Shown: positions 9,264 through 18,041 of the stretch, piece by piece | How positions within the stretch are numbered: position 1 is the stretch's first letter | Layout: the number at the start of each line of letters is the position of its first letter | Assembly (NCBI GenBank): GCA_963851385.1 | Contig: CAWKPE010000003.1 | Span: 1 to 64,000 of the forward strand | Direction: 5' to 3' | DNA from: CAWEFA01 sp963851385 | GTDB taxonomy: Bacteria > Bacteroidota > Bacteroidia > Bacteroidales > DTGW01 | DNA length: 64,000 nt | Position numbers and translations under genes: made by a program | The notes under the pieces: model-generated | The model's input: only the letters and a program-made list of their open reading frames with translations | Database searches by the model: none | What the model was told of the DNA's origin: nothing

Positions 9264-12200
9264 ATGATATTATTTTTTAAAGGTGTAGACAATAAGTATT
9301 TTGCAATTCAATCTCAGCTTGAATTAAGTGATGGTGATAAGATAAAACTTGGTTGGCTTTTTGGAGCCACTCTCAATGAAGAATCTGAAATTAAAGGTTA
9401 TTTTGTTGGTCCGCGAAAAGAAATGATTACTCCCTGGAGTACCAACGCGGTGGAAATTACCCAAAATATGGGCATTGAAGGAATCGTCCGGATTGAGGAG
9501 TTTTTCCAAACAGCATCTGCCCAGCACGAATTTGATCCAATGCTCCAGGCATTATACAAAAACCTTAACGAGGATACATTCAATATCAAAAGACAACCAG
9601 AACCCGTACTCCATATTGAAGATATTGAAGCCTACAATCAAAAAGAAGGGCTTGCCTTAAGCGAAGAGGAAATTCAATATCTTAAGAATCTGAGTAAAAA
9701 GATAAAACGTAAGCTTACCGATAGTGAAATATTTGGTTTTTCCCAGGTAAATTCAGAACATTGCCGTCATAAAATTTTTAATGGAAAGTTTGTTATTGAT
9801 GGAAAAGAACAGGACAGCAGTCTTTTTCAACTAATAAAAAAGACAACACAGGCCAATCCTAACCGCGTTGTTTCTGCATATAAAGACAATTGTGCATTTT
9901 TACAGGGACCGGTTGTTGAACAGTTTGCTCCACATTCCCAGGATAAACCTGACTTCTTTGAAATTAAAGAAATAGAAACTGTTATCTCGCTTAAGGCAGA
10001 AACACATAATTTTCCAACAACGGTTGAACCTTTCAATGGAGCTGCAACTGGAACTGGTGGCGAAATCCGCGACCGTATTGGAGGAGGTAAAGGTGCTTTT
10101 CCAATTGCCGGTACGGCAGTATATATGACTTCGTATCCTAGAACCAATGGCGGTCGTAATTGGGAAAAAGCTACTGAACCCAGAAAGTGGCTTTATCAAA
10201 CTCCTGAAGAAATTCTTATCAAGGCCTCAAACGGAGCCAGTGATTTTGGTAATAAATACGGCCAACCTTTAATCTGCGGAAGTGTTTTCACTTTTGAACA
10301 CTTTGAAAATGGTAAAAAATTCGGATTTGATAAAGTAATTATGTTGGCCGGAGGAGTTGGCTTTGGTAAGAAAAAAGACAGCATAAAAGAAATACCTGAG
10401 AAAGGTGATAAACTGATACTTCTTGGCGGAGACAATTATCGGATTGGGATGGGTGGTGGTGCCGTTTCGTCCGTAGCTACGGGTGAATATGATAATGCCA
10501 TTGAATTAAATGCCGTTCAACGTTCAAATCCCGAAATGCAAAAACGTATATACAATGCCATCAGGGCATTGGCCGAGTTGGATAAAAATCCAATTATTTC
10601 AATACATGATCACGGTGCGGGTGGACATCTCAATTGCTTATCGGAATTAGTTGAAGCAACTGGCGGAATTATCGATATGAGCAAACTACCTGTTGGTGAT
10701 CCTACGTTATCGGCAAAAGAAATTGCTGGCAATGAATCCCAGGAACGCATGGGATTGGTCGTTAAAAACAAGGATATTAATTTGCTGAAACATATAGCTG
10801 AAAGGGAAAGAGCACCAATTTACATTATAGGCGAAGTAACAGGCGACCATCAATTTACTTTTATTGATCCAATTAAAAACGAAAAACCTATTGACCTGAA
10901 GCTGGAAGATATGTTTGGTAATCCTCCAAGCACTATTTTAACCGACTGTAAACAAAACAATAATTTTGAAGAAGTCACTTATGATGTTTCAAAACTTCAT
11001 GAATATCTTGAACAGGTACTTCAACTCGAAGGAGTAGCTTGTAAGGACTGGCTTACAAATAAAGTTGATCGTTCAGTGACAGGACGAGTAGCTAAGCAGC
11101 AAACTGCAGGTATTATTCAGCTTCCGTTAAATGACGTAGCAGTTGTAGCTCTGGATTATAAAGGTGAAAAAGGAATAGCTACATCACTCGGGCATGCACC
11201 ATCTGCAGGCTTGATAAATTCTGAGAATGGTTCTATTCTTTCAATTGCCGAGGCATTAACAAATATAATATGGGCACCTGTTGAAGGCGGCATACGTAGT
11301 GTATCGCTAAGTGCAAACTGGATGTGGCCGTGTAGAAATACCGGTGAAGATACCCGGCTTTATCAAGCAGTGAAAGCTGCTAGCGATTTTGCACTTGCCC
11401 TGGGTGTAAATATTCCTACAGGCAAAGACTCATTGTCCATGACACAAAAATACCCAGAAGGAGAAGTCGTTTATTCTCCTGGAACTGTAATAATTTCCGC
11501 TGCAAGTGAAGTGTCAGATATTAAAAAAGTTTTAAGTCCGGTATTGATAAGTGATCCCACGAGTCTACTCATTTATATCGATCTCTCTCTAGCTCCTTAT
11601 GCACTTGGTGGCAGCAGTTTCGCCCAGGTAATAAACAAAGTGGGCACTTCTACTCCCACTGTTAAAGACCCGACTTATTTTGCGAACGTTTTCAATACCA
11701 TACAACTCCTTATTAATGAAGGAAAGATTCTATCAGGCCACGACATATCGTCTGGTGGAATGATTGCAACATTATTGGAAATGGTTTTTGCAAATCCATT
11801 TGTAGGTCTGGAAGTTGATCTCACCAGCATATCAGAAAAAGACATAATTAAACTGCTTTTTAGTGAAAATCCGGGAATTATCATTCAGGTTGGGGCTTGC
11901 GATAAAGAAAGTATGGCAATGCTGATGAAACAAAAGGAAATAAGTGTTCATATTATAGGAAAGCCAATATCTGACAGAATTTTCAATATCAAGAAATCAG
12001 GCAGCATTTATTCCTTCGACATAGACAGGTTCAGGGACATCTGGTACAAAACGTCATACTTACTGGATCGTAAGCAAAGCGGTGAACAGAAAGCTTCAGA
12101 ACGTTATAATAATTATAAAGCACAACCTTTAACATTTTTGTTTAAGGAAAGCTTTACTGGTAAATTAGCACAATATAATATTGATATTAAAAGGAGGAAA

Positions 12201-12980
12201 CAAACAGGAATTAAAGGTGCAATAATTCGAGAAAAAGGAGTAAATGGCGACCGTGAAATGGCGTGGATAATGCATCTTGCAGGTTTCGATGTTAAAGATA
12301 TTCACATGACCGATTTAATCAGTGGAAGAGAAACATTGGAAAATGTTAATATGATAGTATTTGTAGGAGGTTTTTCAAATTCCGATGTTCTTGGTTCAGC
12401 AAAAGGCTGGGCAGGAGCATTTCTATACAATCCAAAAGCAAAAGATGCACTCGAAAAATTCTATGATCGCCATGATACGCTAAGTCTAGGAGTTTGTAAT
12501 GGTTGCCAGTTAATGATAGAATTAGGTCTAATTAATCCGGAGCATAAATTAAAACCTAAAATGCTAAGGAATGAATCACATAAATTCGAATCAGGTTTCA
12601 TCAATGTAAACATTACTGAGAATTATTCTGTAATGTTAAAAACTCTTGCTGGTTCAAGACTCGGTATATGGGTTGCTCATGGTGAAGGAAAATTTAGTTT
12701 TCCATATGATGAAAACCGATATCATATTACAATGAAATATAGTTATTCCGGTTATCCGGGTAATCCAAACGGCAGTAATTATGATGTTGCAGGAATATGC
12801 TCGTCAGACGGCCGTCATTTAGCTGTTATGCCTCACCTGGAGCGTTCAATTTATCCATGGAACTGGGCATTATATCCTGGAGAACGAAAAAATGATGAAG
12901 TTTCTCCATGGATTGAAGCATTTGTGAACGCAAAGGAATGGATAAAAGATAGGATTAAAATAGGTGTTTTTGGAACTTAA
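9264..12980 (+). CDS. purL: Phosphoribosylformylglycinamidine synthase, single-chain (large) type
   Basis: PurL converts FGAR, glutamine and ATP to FGAM in purine synthesis. This 1238-residue protein is the fused form carrying both synthase and glutaminase. The synthase part shows FGFSQVNSEHCRHKIFNG and TGTGGEIRDRIGGGKGAFPI, and a second AIRS half shows ARVAKQQTAG-like wording and NIPTGKDSLSM. The C-terminal class-I glutamine amidotransferase domain has the nucleophile in LGVCNGCQLM (Cys at about residue 1078) and the His/Glu pair in MPHLERSIYPWNWA. Slightly shorter than the ~1295-residue E. coli enzyme but no key motif is missing. It stands alone, flanked by the minus-strand sigma cluster and by nhaD, so it is probably transcribed from its own promoter. 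Confidence 0.97.
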   Translation: MILFFKGVDNKYFAIQSQLELSDGDKIKLGWLFGATLNEESEIKGYFVGPRKEMITPWSTNAVEITQNMGIEGIVRIEEFFQTASAQHEFDPMLQALYKNLNEDTFNIKRQPEPVLHIEDIEAYNQKEGLALSEEEIQYLKNLSKKIKRKLTDSEIFGFSQVNSEHCRHKIFNGKFVIDGKEQDSSLFQLIKKTTQANPNRVVSAYKDNCAFLQGPVVEQFAPHSQDKPDFFEIKEIETVISLKAETHNFPTTVEPFNGAATGTGGEIRDRIGGGKGAFPIAGTAVYMTSYPRTNGGRNWEKATEPRKWLYQTPEEILIKASNGASDFGNKYGQPLICGSVFTFEHFENGKKFGFDKVIMLAGGVGFGKKKDSIKEIPEKGDKLILLGGDNYRIGMGGGAVSSVATGEYDNAIELNAVQRSNPEMQKRIYNAIRALAELDKNPIISIHDHGAGGHLNCLSELVEATGGIIDMSKLPVGDPTLSAKEIAGNESQERMGLVVKNKDINLLKHIAERERAPIYIIGEVTGDHQFTFIDPIKNEKPIDLKLEDMFGNPPSTILTDCKQNNNFEEVTYDVSKLHEYLEQVLQLEGVACKDWLTNKVDRSVTGRVAKQQTAGIIQLPLNDVAVVALDYKGEKGIATSLGHAPSAGLINSENGSILSIAEALTNIIWAPVEGGIRSVSLSANWMWPCRNTGEDTRLYQAVKAASDFALALGVNIPTGKDSLSMTQKYPEGEVVYSPGTVIISAASEVSDIKKVLSPVLISDPTSLLIYIDLSLAPYALGGSSFAQVINKVGTSTPTVKDPTYFANVFNTIQLLINEGKILSGHDISSGGMIATLLEMVFANPFVGLEVDLTSISEKDIIKLLFSENPGIIIQVGACDKESMAMLMKQKEISVHIIGKPISDRIFNIKKSGSIYSFDIDRFRDIWYKTSYLLDRKQSGEQKASERYNNYKAQPLTFLFKESFTGKLAQYNIDIKRRKQTGIKGAIIREKGVNGDREMAWIMHLAGFDVKDIHMTDLISGRETLENVNMIVFVGGFSNSDVLGSAKGWAGAFLYNPKAKDALEKFYDRHDTLSLGVCNGCQLMIELGLINPEHKLKPKMLRNESHKFESGFINVNITENYSVMLKTLAGSRLGIWVAHGEGKFSFPYDENRYHITMKYSYSGYPGNPNGSNYDVAGICSSDGRHLAVMPHLERSIYPWNWALYPGERKNDEVSPWIEAFVNAKEWIKDRIKIGVFGT

Positions 12981-13080
12981 ACTGTTGTAAGACGATTAAG
13001 AACAAAATCACAAAGTAACTTCTGAATTCTCAACACTCAAAAATAATAAATAGTATTTCAAAATTATTATTTAGGTCAAA

Positions 13081-13140
13081 TTCTAATGACTAATACCCAA
13101 TGTCTAATGCTCAAAGCCCAATGATAAATGACTCAATAAT
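13081..13140. repeat. Degenerate intergenic word repeat (TCTAATGACTAAT / CAAAGCCCAATG)
   Basis: The last 60 bp before nhaD are loose tandem copies of short words (taatgactaa, taatacccaatg, taatgctcaaagcccaatg). The same vocabulary returns at 22281-22380 and 17112-17150, always just upstream of a plus-strand gene. Confidence 0.6.
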
Positions 13141-13146
13141 ACTTCA

Positions 13147-14406
13147 ATGGAAGCCTTAATAATAATTGCCTTTCTTATCGGTTATTTTGCAATAACCATA
13201 GAAAGCAGTATACGAATAAACAAGGCCGCAACAGCTCTAATGACAGGTGTTGCGTGCTGGACAATTTATATTCTGTATTTTCCATCAGACAGTAAAGTAC
13301 TTGAACAACTGACAAAACATTTTAGTGATATAGCCGGAATCCTTTTCTTTCTTATGGGTGCTATGACCATCGTTGAACTCATAGACATGAATAATGGTTT
13401 TAGTTTTATCAGTGAAAAAATCAAAACAAAGAAAAAAGTTAAACTGTTATGGATAATCGGAATTATCACTTTTTTCTTATCGGCAGTTCTCGACAATCTT
13501 ACAACTTCAATAGTAATGGTTTCGCTATGCCGGAAACTAATACCCGAAAAGAAAGAAATGCTATGGTTTGCAGCTTTAATTGTAATTGCAGCAAATGCAG
13601 GAGGCGTTTGGTCGCCAATAGGAGATGTTACAACTTCGATGCTATGGATTGGCGGACAGATTACAACAGTTAAGATAATTCACACGTTATTTTTGCCAGG
13701 CATCGTTTCGTTATTAATACCATTAGTAATAATAAGTTTTCGTTTTAAGGGTAATTTTTCTGAAAATAATTCCGTAAAAGAAAACCATTCAAAAAGCAGT
13801 ACTATATTTTATATAGGATCAAGTCTTTTGCTCATAGTACCTATATTTAAAATTGTCACAAATTTGCCCCCGTTTATGGGCATGCTTATGGCTTTAAGTA
13901 TTCTGTGGATATATATAGAAATTCACAATTTAAGACAAAAATCAGTTGAAAAGCATAAACCTACAGTTGCAAAGGCGCTTCAAAACATAGATATTCCTAG
14001 CATATTGTTCTTTGCAGGCATATTACTAAGCATTGCTGTACTTGACGCAACAGGTATTCTAAATAATGTTGCACAATTTCTTATCGAAAAACTTAAAAAC
14101 ATCCATACTATTGCAATGGCAATAGGCCTCACATCATCGATATTCGACAATGTGCCTTTAGTTGCAGGAACTATTGGCATGTTCAATATCCACTCCTACC
14201 CTGCCGATCATACTCTGTGGGAACTTCTGGCATATTGCACCGGTACAGGCGGAAGTATATTAATTATTGGTTCTGCTGCCGGAGTAGCTGTGATGGGTAT
14301 GGAGAAAATAAATTTCTTCTGGTATTTGAAAAGGATATCCTTGCTGGCGTTAATTGGATACCTCGCAGGTGCTGGAGTTTACTTTATTCAGCTAAGAATT
14401 TTCTAA
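13147..14406 (+). CDS. nhaD: NhaD-family sodium:proton antiporter
   Basis: A 419-residue inner-membrane protein with about 11-12 hydrophobic segments. Two motifs that mark NhaD are present in the two halves: SAVLDNLTTSIVM (about residues 113-125) and SIFDNVPLVAG (about 336-346), each with the acidic-Asn pair thought to bind the ion. It exports Na+ (or Li+) in exchange for protons and so serves salt and pH balance. The start at 13147 immediately follows a word-repeat block. A short hairpin follows the stop. The family also includes ArsB-like and citrate transporters, but the NhaD motifs argue against those. Confidence 0.9.
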   Translation: MEALIIIAFLIGYFAITIESSIRINKAATALMTGVACWTIYILYFPSDSKVLEQLTKHFSDIAGILFFLMGAMTIVELIDMNNGFSFISEKIKTKKKVKLLWIIGIITFFLSAVLDNLTTSIVMVSLCRKLIPEKKEMLWFAALIVIAANAGGVWSPIGDVTTSMLWIGGQITTVKIIHTLFLPGIVSLLIPLVIISFRFKGNFSENNSVKENHSKSSTIFYIGSSLLLIVPIFKIVTNLPPFMGMLMALSILWIYIEIHNLRQKSVEKHKPTVAKALQNIDIPSILFFAGILLSIAVLDATGILNNVAQFLIEKLKNIHTIAMAIGLTSSIFDNVPLVAGTIGMFNIHSYPADHTLWELLAYCTGTGGSILIIGSAAGVAVMGMEKINFFWYLKRISLLALIGYLAGAGVYFIQLRIF

Positions 14407-14429
14407 ATCAAAAGCATAAATCTTTTGAT
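14407..14429 (+). terminator. Short hairpin after nhaD (weak terminator candidate)
   Basis: ATCAAAAG (14407-14414) pairs with CTTTTGAT (14422-14429) across a 7-nt loop directly after the stop codon. There is no clean T-run, so termination is only possible. Confidence 0.3.
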
Positions 14430-14535
14430 AATGAAATATGCTGGTATTTTGATTTGAAAATTTCTTAAATTTAACTCGAATATTCAAATTGTAATCATTT
14501 TCTTTGCAAAGTCAATTGTACAAAAATAAATTTCG

Positions 14536-15299
14536 ATGACGAAGGTCGTTTCAGTATATGGATATGGTCGTTTTGGAAAGCTTTGGGCTGATATTTTATC
14601 AAAAGACTTTTCAGTAAAAGTATATTCAAGGAGAGGTCTCAAAAAGGAAGAAGTAAGCAAAGGAATACAAATTTCAACAATCGAAGATTTGTTCAATTGT
14701 GATGCTATGTTCTTTTGCGTTGCCATTTCCTCATTTGAGCAATTATTAATTGATTCAAAAAAATATTTTAAAACCAATACTGTTTATTTCGATACTTGTT
14801 CTGTAAAAGTTTTTCCTGTAAACTGGATGACTAAATATATTCCCCGTGAAAGCCGATTATTGCAACCCACCCAATGTTTGGTCCGGATTCGTATAATAAT
14901 TCGGCATCAAAGCTGCCAATGGTAATGTGTAATATCAACGCTCAACAAAAAGTATTTGCCTGGTGGAAAGATTATTTTTCAAAAAAGCTTATGCGCGTTG
15001 AAGAAATGACACCTGAAGAACATGACGAAATGGTAGCTTATTCACAGGGAATTACTCATTATATTGGCAGGGTATTGGCTGATCTGAATCTGAAATCAAC
15101 CCGGATTAATACGCTGGGATATGGTAAACTTCTTGAAATCATCCAGCAAACCTGTAACGATAACTGGCAGTTATTTTTGGATTTGCAAAGATTTAACCCT
15201 TATACAAAACATATGAGGGGAGAATTACATGAATCGCTGGAAAAAGTTTATTCTATTCTCAATAACCTGGAAAACGGCAAAGAAACATCTGGACATTAG
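14536..15299 (+). CDS. Prephenate/arogenate dehydrogenase (TyrA-like), with a -1 frame break
   Basis: The first part (from 14536) opens with a dinucleotide-binding motif, VYGYGRFGKLWADIL, and includes FDTCSVKVFPVNWMTKYIP. It then runs into nonsense after about 14855. The continuation lies one frame back, starting PIIATHPMFGPDSYNNSASK and carrying on with EEMTPEEHDEMVAYSQGITH to 15299. ATHPMFGPD is a hallmark of TyrA enzymes, which oxidatively decarboxylate prephenate or arogenate on the tyrosine pathway. Joined, the protein is about 255 residues, fitting the short TyrA form without a chorismate mutase domain. A missing base in 14853-14862 explains the break; both halves are otherwise well preserved, so an assembly error is more likely than a pseudogene. 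Confidence 0.8.
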
Positions 15300-15303
15300 A
15301 ATA

Positions 15304-15356
15304 TCTGAACATTTGCATATTTGCACGTTTGCACATTTTCAAATTGTCAAATTTTC
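15304..15356. repeat. Degenerate word repeat (ATTTGCA / TTTGCACA / CAAATT)
   Basis: About 50 bp between the tyrA-like stop and the dinB 3' end consist of short variants such as catttgcatatttgcacg. A related A/T/G version occupies 17961-18035. Confidence 0.55.
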
Positions 15357-16513
15357 TCATCATCCCTCATCCCTACCGCCCTGTACAAAGCATGGCTTCC
15401 ATAACGCCGGCGGATTTTATCCATAGCACGGTATAAATTTACCATTTCGGGTGTATCTTCAAACATATTCAATTGCTGCGCACCATATACCATGTTGCTG
15501 AATTTTACGCCAATCATCCGAATAAGCATGCGGCGTTGGTACAAGCGCTTAAATAAATCCTTGGCCTCCGCAATAAGCACATGGTCAAATGCCGTATAAG
15601 GCAACCGTTTCTGAAGTGTAAACGTATCGAAGTTTGAATAGCGGATTTTTACCGTAATACACGAAGTTAGTCTTTCGTTTTTTCGAAGTTCAAAAGCTAG
15701 CTTTTCAACCATGCCAACCAGCACACGATTCAAGTAATTCACATCAATGGTATCCTGTTCAAATGTACGTTCGCTGCTCATCAACTTTTGTTCTGAGTAC
15801 GGTTGTACAGGCGTATTGTCAATGCCATTGGCCTTTTCCCAGAGGACAATACCATTTTTGCCCAGCACTTTTTCCATCATATCCTGCGGTATCTGGCGCA
15901 AGGTGCCAATTGTTACAATACCCATTGAACGTAACAGATGAAAAGTTTTATCTCCTATACCCGGAATTTTCTTAATGGACAAAGGCTCAAGAAAAATCAG
16001 CACTTCCGGTTTAGGCACATATCTTTCGCCATTGGGTTTGGCAACATCAGTAGCAATTTTCGACACTGTTTTATTTACAGACAAGCCAAATGATATTGGT
16101 AAACCTGTTTCATGGATAATGCGTTCCCGTAACTCATGAGTCCATTTAAGAGTGCCAAAAAAGCGATCCATGCCGGTAATATCAATATAGTGTTCGTCAA
16201 TAGAGGCTTTTTCATATACCGGTGCAGCTTCTGCAATAATATCGGTGACCGTGTGCGAATATTTGCTATACAGGTCCATGTCGCCCCGGATAATGATTGC
16301 ATCGGCGCATAACATACGTGCCATTTTCATGGGCATAGCCGAATGCACACCGTATTTTCGCGCTTCGTAACTACAACTTGCAACTACGCTCCTGTCACCA
16401 AAGCCACCTACAATCACAGGTTTTCCCACCAGCTTGCTGTTTTGCAACCGCTCTACCGACACAAAAAACGTGTCAAGGTCAAGATGAATAATATTTTGGA
16501 AATTTAATATCAA
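15347..16513 (-). CDS. dinB: Y-family DNA polymerase IV (DinB-like)
   Basis: A 388-residue translesion polymerase. The palm motifs are seen as HLDLDTFFVSVERLQ (first metal-binding Asp) and SIDEHYIDITGMDRF (SIDE motif, usually SIDEFY/SIDEAY; here His follows). VASCSYEARKYGVHSAMPM forms the fingers region, LEPLSIKKIPGIGDKTFHLL the helix-hairpin-helix thumb, and about 235-345 the little finger. Such enzymes copy past DNA damage. The gene faces the tyrA-like gene at its 3' end and runs divergently from an XRE/S24 repressor 640 bp away, which suggests damage control by that repressor. The C-terminus overlaps a low-complexity word repeat. Confidence 0.93.
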   Translation of the reverse strand: MILNFQNIIHLDLDTFFVSVERLQNSKLVGKPVIVGGFGDRSVVASCSYEARKYGVHSAMPMKMARMLCADAIIIRGDMDLYSKYSHTVTDIIAEAAPVYEKASIDEHYIDITGMDRFFGTLKWTHELRERIIHETGLPISFGLSVNKTVSKIATDVAKPNGERYVPKPEVLIFLEPLSIKKIPGIGDKTFHLLRSMGIVTIGTLRQIPQDMMEKVLGKNGIVLWEKANGIDNTPVQPYSEQKLMSSERTFEQDTIDVNYLNRVLVGMVEKLAFELRKNERLTSCITVKIRYSNFDTFTLQKRLPYTAFDHVLIAEAKDLFKRLYQRRMLIRMIGVKFSNMVYGAQQLNMFEDTPEMVNLYRAMDKIRRRYGSHALYRAVGMRDDEKI

Positions 16514-16560
16514 GGCATTAGGTGACGAAATAATTGATAAAAAACTTGTATTTCAATAAA

Positions 16561-16579
16561 AATCAATATAATTTTGATT
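16561..16579. promoter_or_regulatory. Candidate operator: inverted repeat upstream of dinB
   Basis: AATCAA (16561-16566) and TTGATT (16574-16579) form a 6-7-6 inverted repeat 48 bp upstream of the dinB start. It could bind the divergent XRE/S24 protein. I did not find a matching copy before that gene, so the link is a guess. Confidence 0.25.
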
Positions 16580-16793
16580 AGTTTTTAATCTTTATTTTAG
16601 GTTAAAATATAATCTTTTTATATTTATTTTACCATGCATTTATCAAAATTTAACATCACTATGAAAAAAGTATTTAATCTCGCCACAAAAACTCAATCCC
16701 GCCTGAGACCATAGCCTTTATGTGAATGTTCATAAAGTTCATTGAATGTTTTCTTTAGATTATAATGAGTTTTGGTTTTAAATATTTTCCTTC

Positions 16794-16911
16794 AACCTTT
16801 TTCTTGATAAAAAGGTTGCCAAAAATCAAGAAAATCTGAAGCTTCAGCGCTCAAAAGCTTTCGCACACGCGCCAGATTTTCCTGCCAACACGCTTCCCGA
16901 TGGAATCGGGA
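16794..16911. ncRNA. Structured intergenic element with possible H-type pseudoknot
   Basis: Within the 640-bp dinB/repressor gap, AACCTTTTT (16794-16802) pairs with AAAAAGGTT (16809-16817). The whole 6-nt loop CTTGAT (16803-16808) is complementary to ATCAAG (16825-16830) just downstream, the geometry of an H-type pseudoknot. It is followed by a stem GAAAATCTG (16830-16838) with CAGATTTTC (16873-16881), and by TCCCGAT-gga-ATCGGGA (16895-16911). Nothing here codes for protein. Either strand might be transcribed. I recall similar hairpin-plus-repeat sequences between genes in other Bacteroidota, but cannot name a described RNA family. Confidence 0.4.
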
Positions 16912-17111
16912 TGTTAGGGAATAGAATTAAAATTGGCTACTATTATATGCAAAATAAAATAGAACCAAATAATTACAAACTTTAGCCTGACCAAACACGA
17001 AAAAAATCAAAAAGAAACTTTTGTGGGTTTTAGTGTCTTCGTGTTTTTGTGGCCAATATTTCTTATTAAAGGACAAAGAATGATTAATAGCTTCATCTCT
17101 AAAATTAAAAT

Positions 17112-17150
17112 TAGCAGCCAACAGCTAATAGCCAATAACTAACAACTAAT
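17112..17150. repeat. Degenerate word repeat (AGCTAATAGCCAATAACTAA)
   Basis: Loose repeats of ctaata / caataac / aactaa fill the 40 bp before the XRE/S24 repressor start, in the same vocabulary as 22281-22380. Confidence 0.5.
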
Positions 17151-17153
17151 ATT

Positions 17154-17960
17154 ATGAACTTCACAAATAACATCAAATTCCTCCGCAAGCGAAGGCAACG
17201 CACACAGGACGATGTGGCCACTGCCTTAGGCATGAAGCGCCCTACCCTGAGCGGTTACGAAAACGGAGTGGCTCAACCTAATATAAATACTATAGTTGCC
17301 TTTTCCAGGTATTTCGGAATATCTATTGATACCCTGGTAAAAGTAGATTTAACAAAACTATCAGAACCCCAACTCTCGAAGCTTGAACACGGCAGCGATA
17401 TTTATATTACAGGAACTAAACTTCGTGTTTTAGCAACAAGTGTCGACACAAAAAATGAAGAAAATATAGAACTGGTACCTGAAAAAGCAAAGGCCGGATA
17501 CGCCAGTGGTTTTGCTGATCCTGAATACATAAAGGAGTTGCCTATGTTCCAGTTACCTTTCCTTTCGAAACAAAAGAAATACAGGACATTTCAGCTTACC
17601 GGAGACTCAATGCTTCCTATTCCTCATGGTTCTTGGGTTACAGGTGAATTTTTACTGGACTGGAACTCTATTATCAACGGACATGCTTACATCATTCTTA
17701 CGATTGATGAAGGGATAGTTTTTAAAATTGTAGAAAATCTGCTGAAGAATGAACATAAACTGACTTTGTTCTCTCTTAATGCAGCTTACCAGCCTTATGA
17801 TGTGCATGTATCTCAAATTAAGGAAGTATGGCAGTTTGTGCATTTTATAAGTACCGAACTTCCTGAACCTGTAGATTCAAAAAATGATCTCTTCAAGGCA
17901 ATGGAAAATATACGAAAAGATGTGGAAATGATTAGGAAAAATGTGATAAAGAAAAAATGA
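17154..17960 (+). CDS. XRE-family repressor with S24 (LexA-like) self-cleaving peptidase domain
   Basis: A 268-residue regulator. Residues about 5-60 form a Cro/CI-type helix-turn-helix (TQDDVATALGMKRPTLSGYE). Residues about 105-230 form the S24 domain, with a likely cleavage site Ala114-Gly115 in KAKAGYASGF, the nucleophile Ser152 in TGDSMLPIPHG, and a candidate general base Lys191 in EGIVFKIVE. In this family DNA damage (RecA filaments) triggers self-cleavage and derepression. A charged, helical C-terminal tail (about 240-268) lies outside the usual domain. It diverges from dinB, which supports a role as a local SOS regulator, though the regulon cannot be read from sequence. Confidence 0.88.
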   Translation: MNFTNNIKFLRKRRQRTQDDVATALGMKRPTLSGYENGVAQPNINTIVAFSRYFGISIDTLVKVDLTKLSEPQLSKLEHGSDIYITGTKLRVLATSVDTKNEENIELVPEKAKAGYASGFADPEYIKELPMFQLPFLSKQKKYRTFQLTGDSMLPIPHGSWVTGEFLLDWNSIINGHAYIILTIDEGIVFKIVENLLKNEHKLTLFSLNAAYQPYDVHVSQIKEVWQFVHFISTELPEPVDSKNDLFKAMENIRKDVEMIRKNVIKKK

Positions 17961-18035
17961 TTTGAAAATTTGAAGATTCGTCAATTTGAAAATTTGAAAA
18001 TGTGAAGATTTGCAAATGTGCAGATATGCAGATTA
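17961..18035. repeat. Degenerate word repeat (AAATTTGAAGATT / TTTGCAAATGTGCAG)
   Basis: The convergent gap between the repressor and the methyltransferase is filled by short near-repeats: gaaaatttgaagatt, gaaaatttgaaaatg, gaagatttgcaaatg, cagatatgcagatt. No gene or clean terminator is visible in it. Confidence 0.6.
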
Positions 18036-18041
18036 AAAGTA

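Noticed and set aside
14840..14880. Programmed -1 frameshift in the tyrA-like gene
   Set aside because: No X XXY YYZ slippery site or following hairpin at the break, and this enzyme family is not known for recoding.
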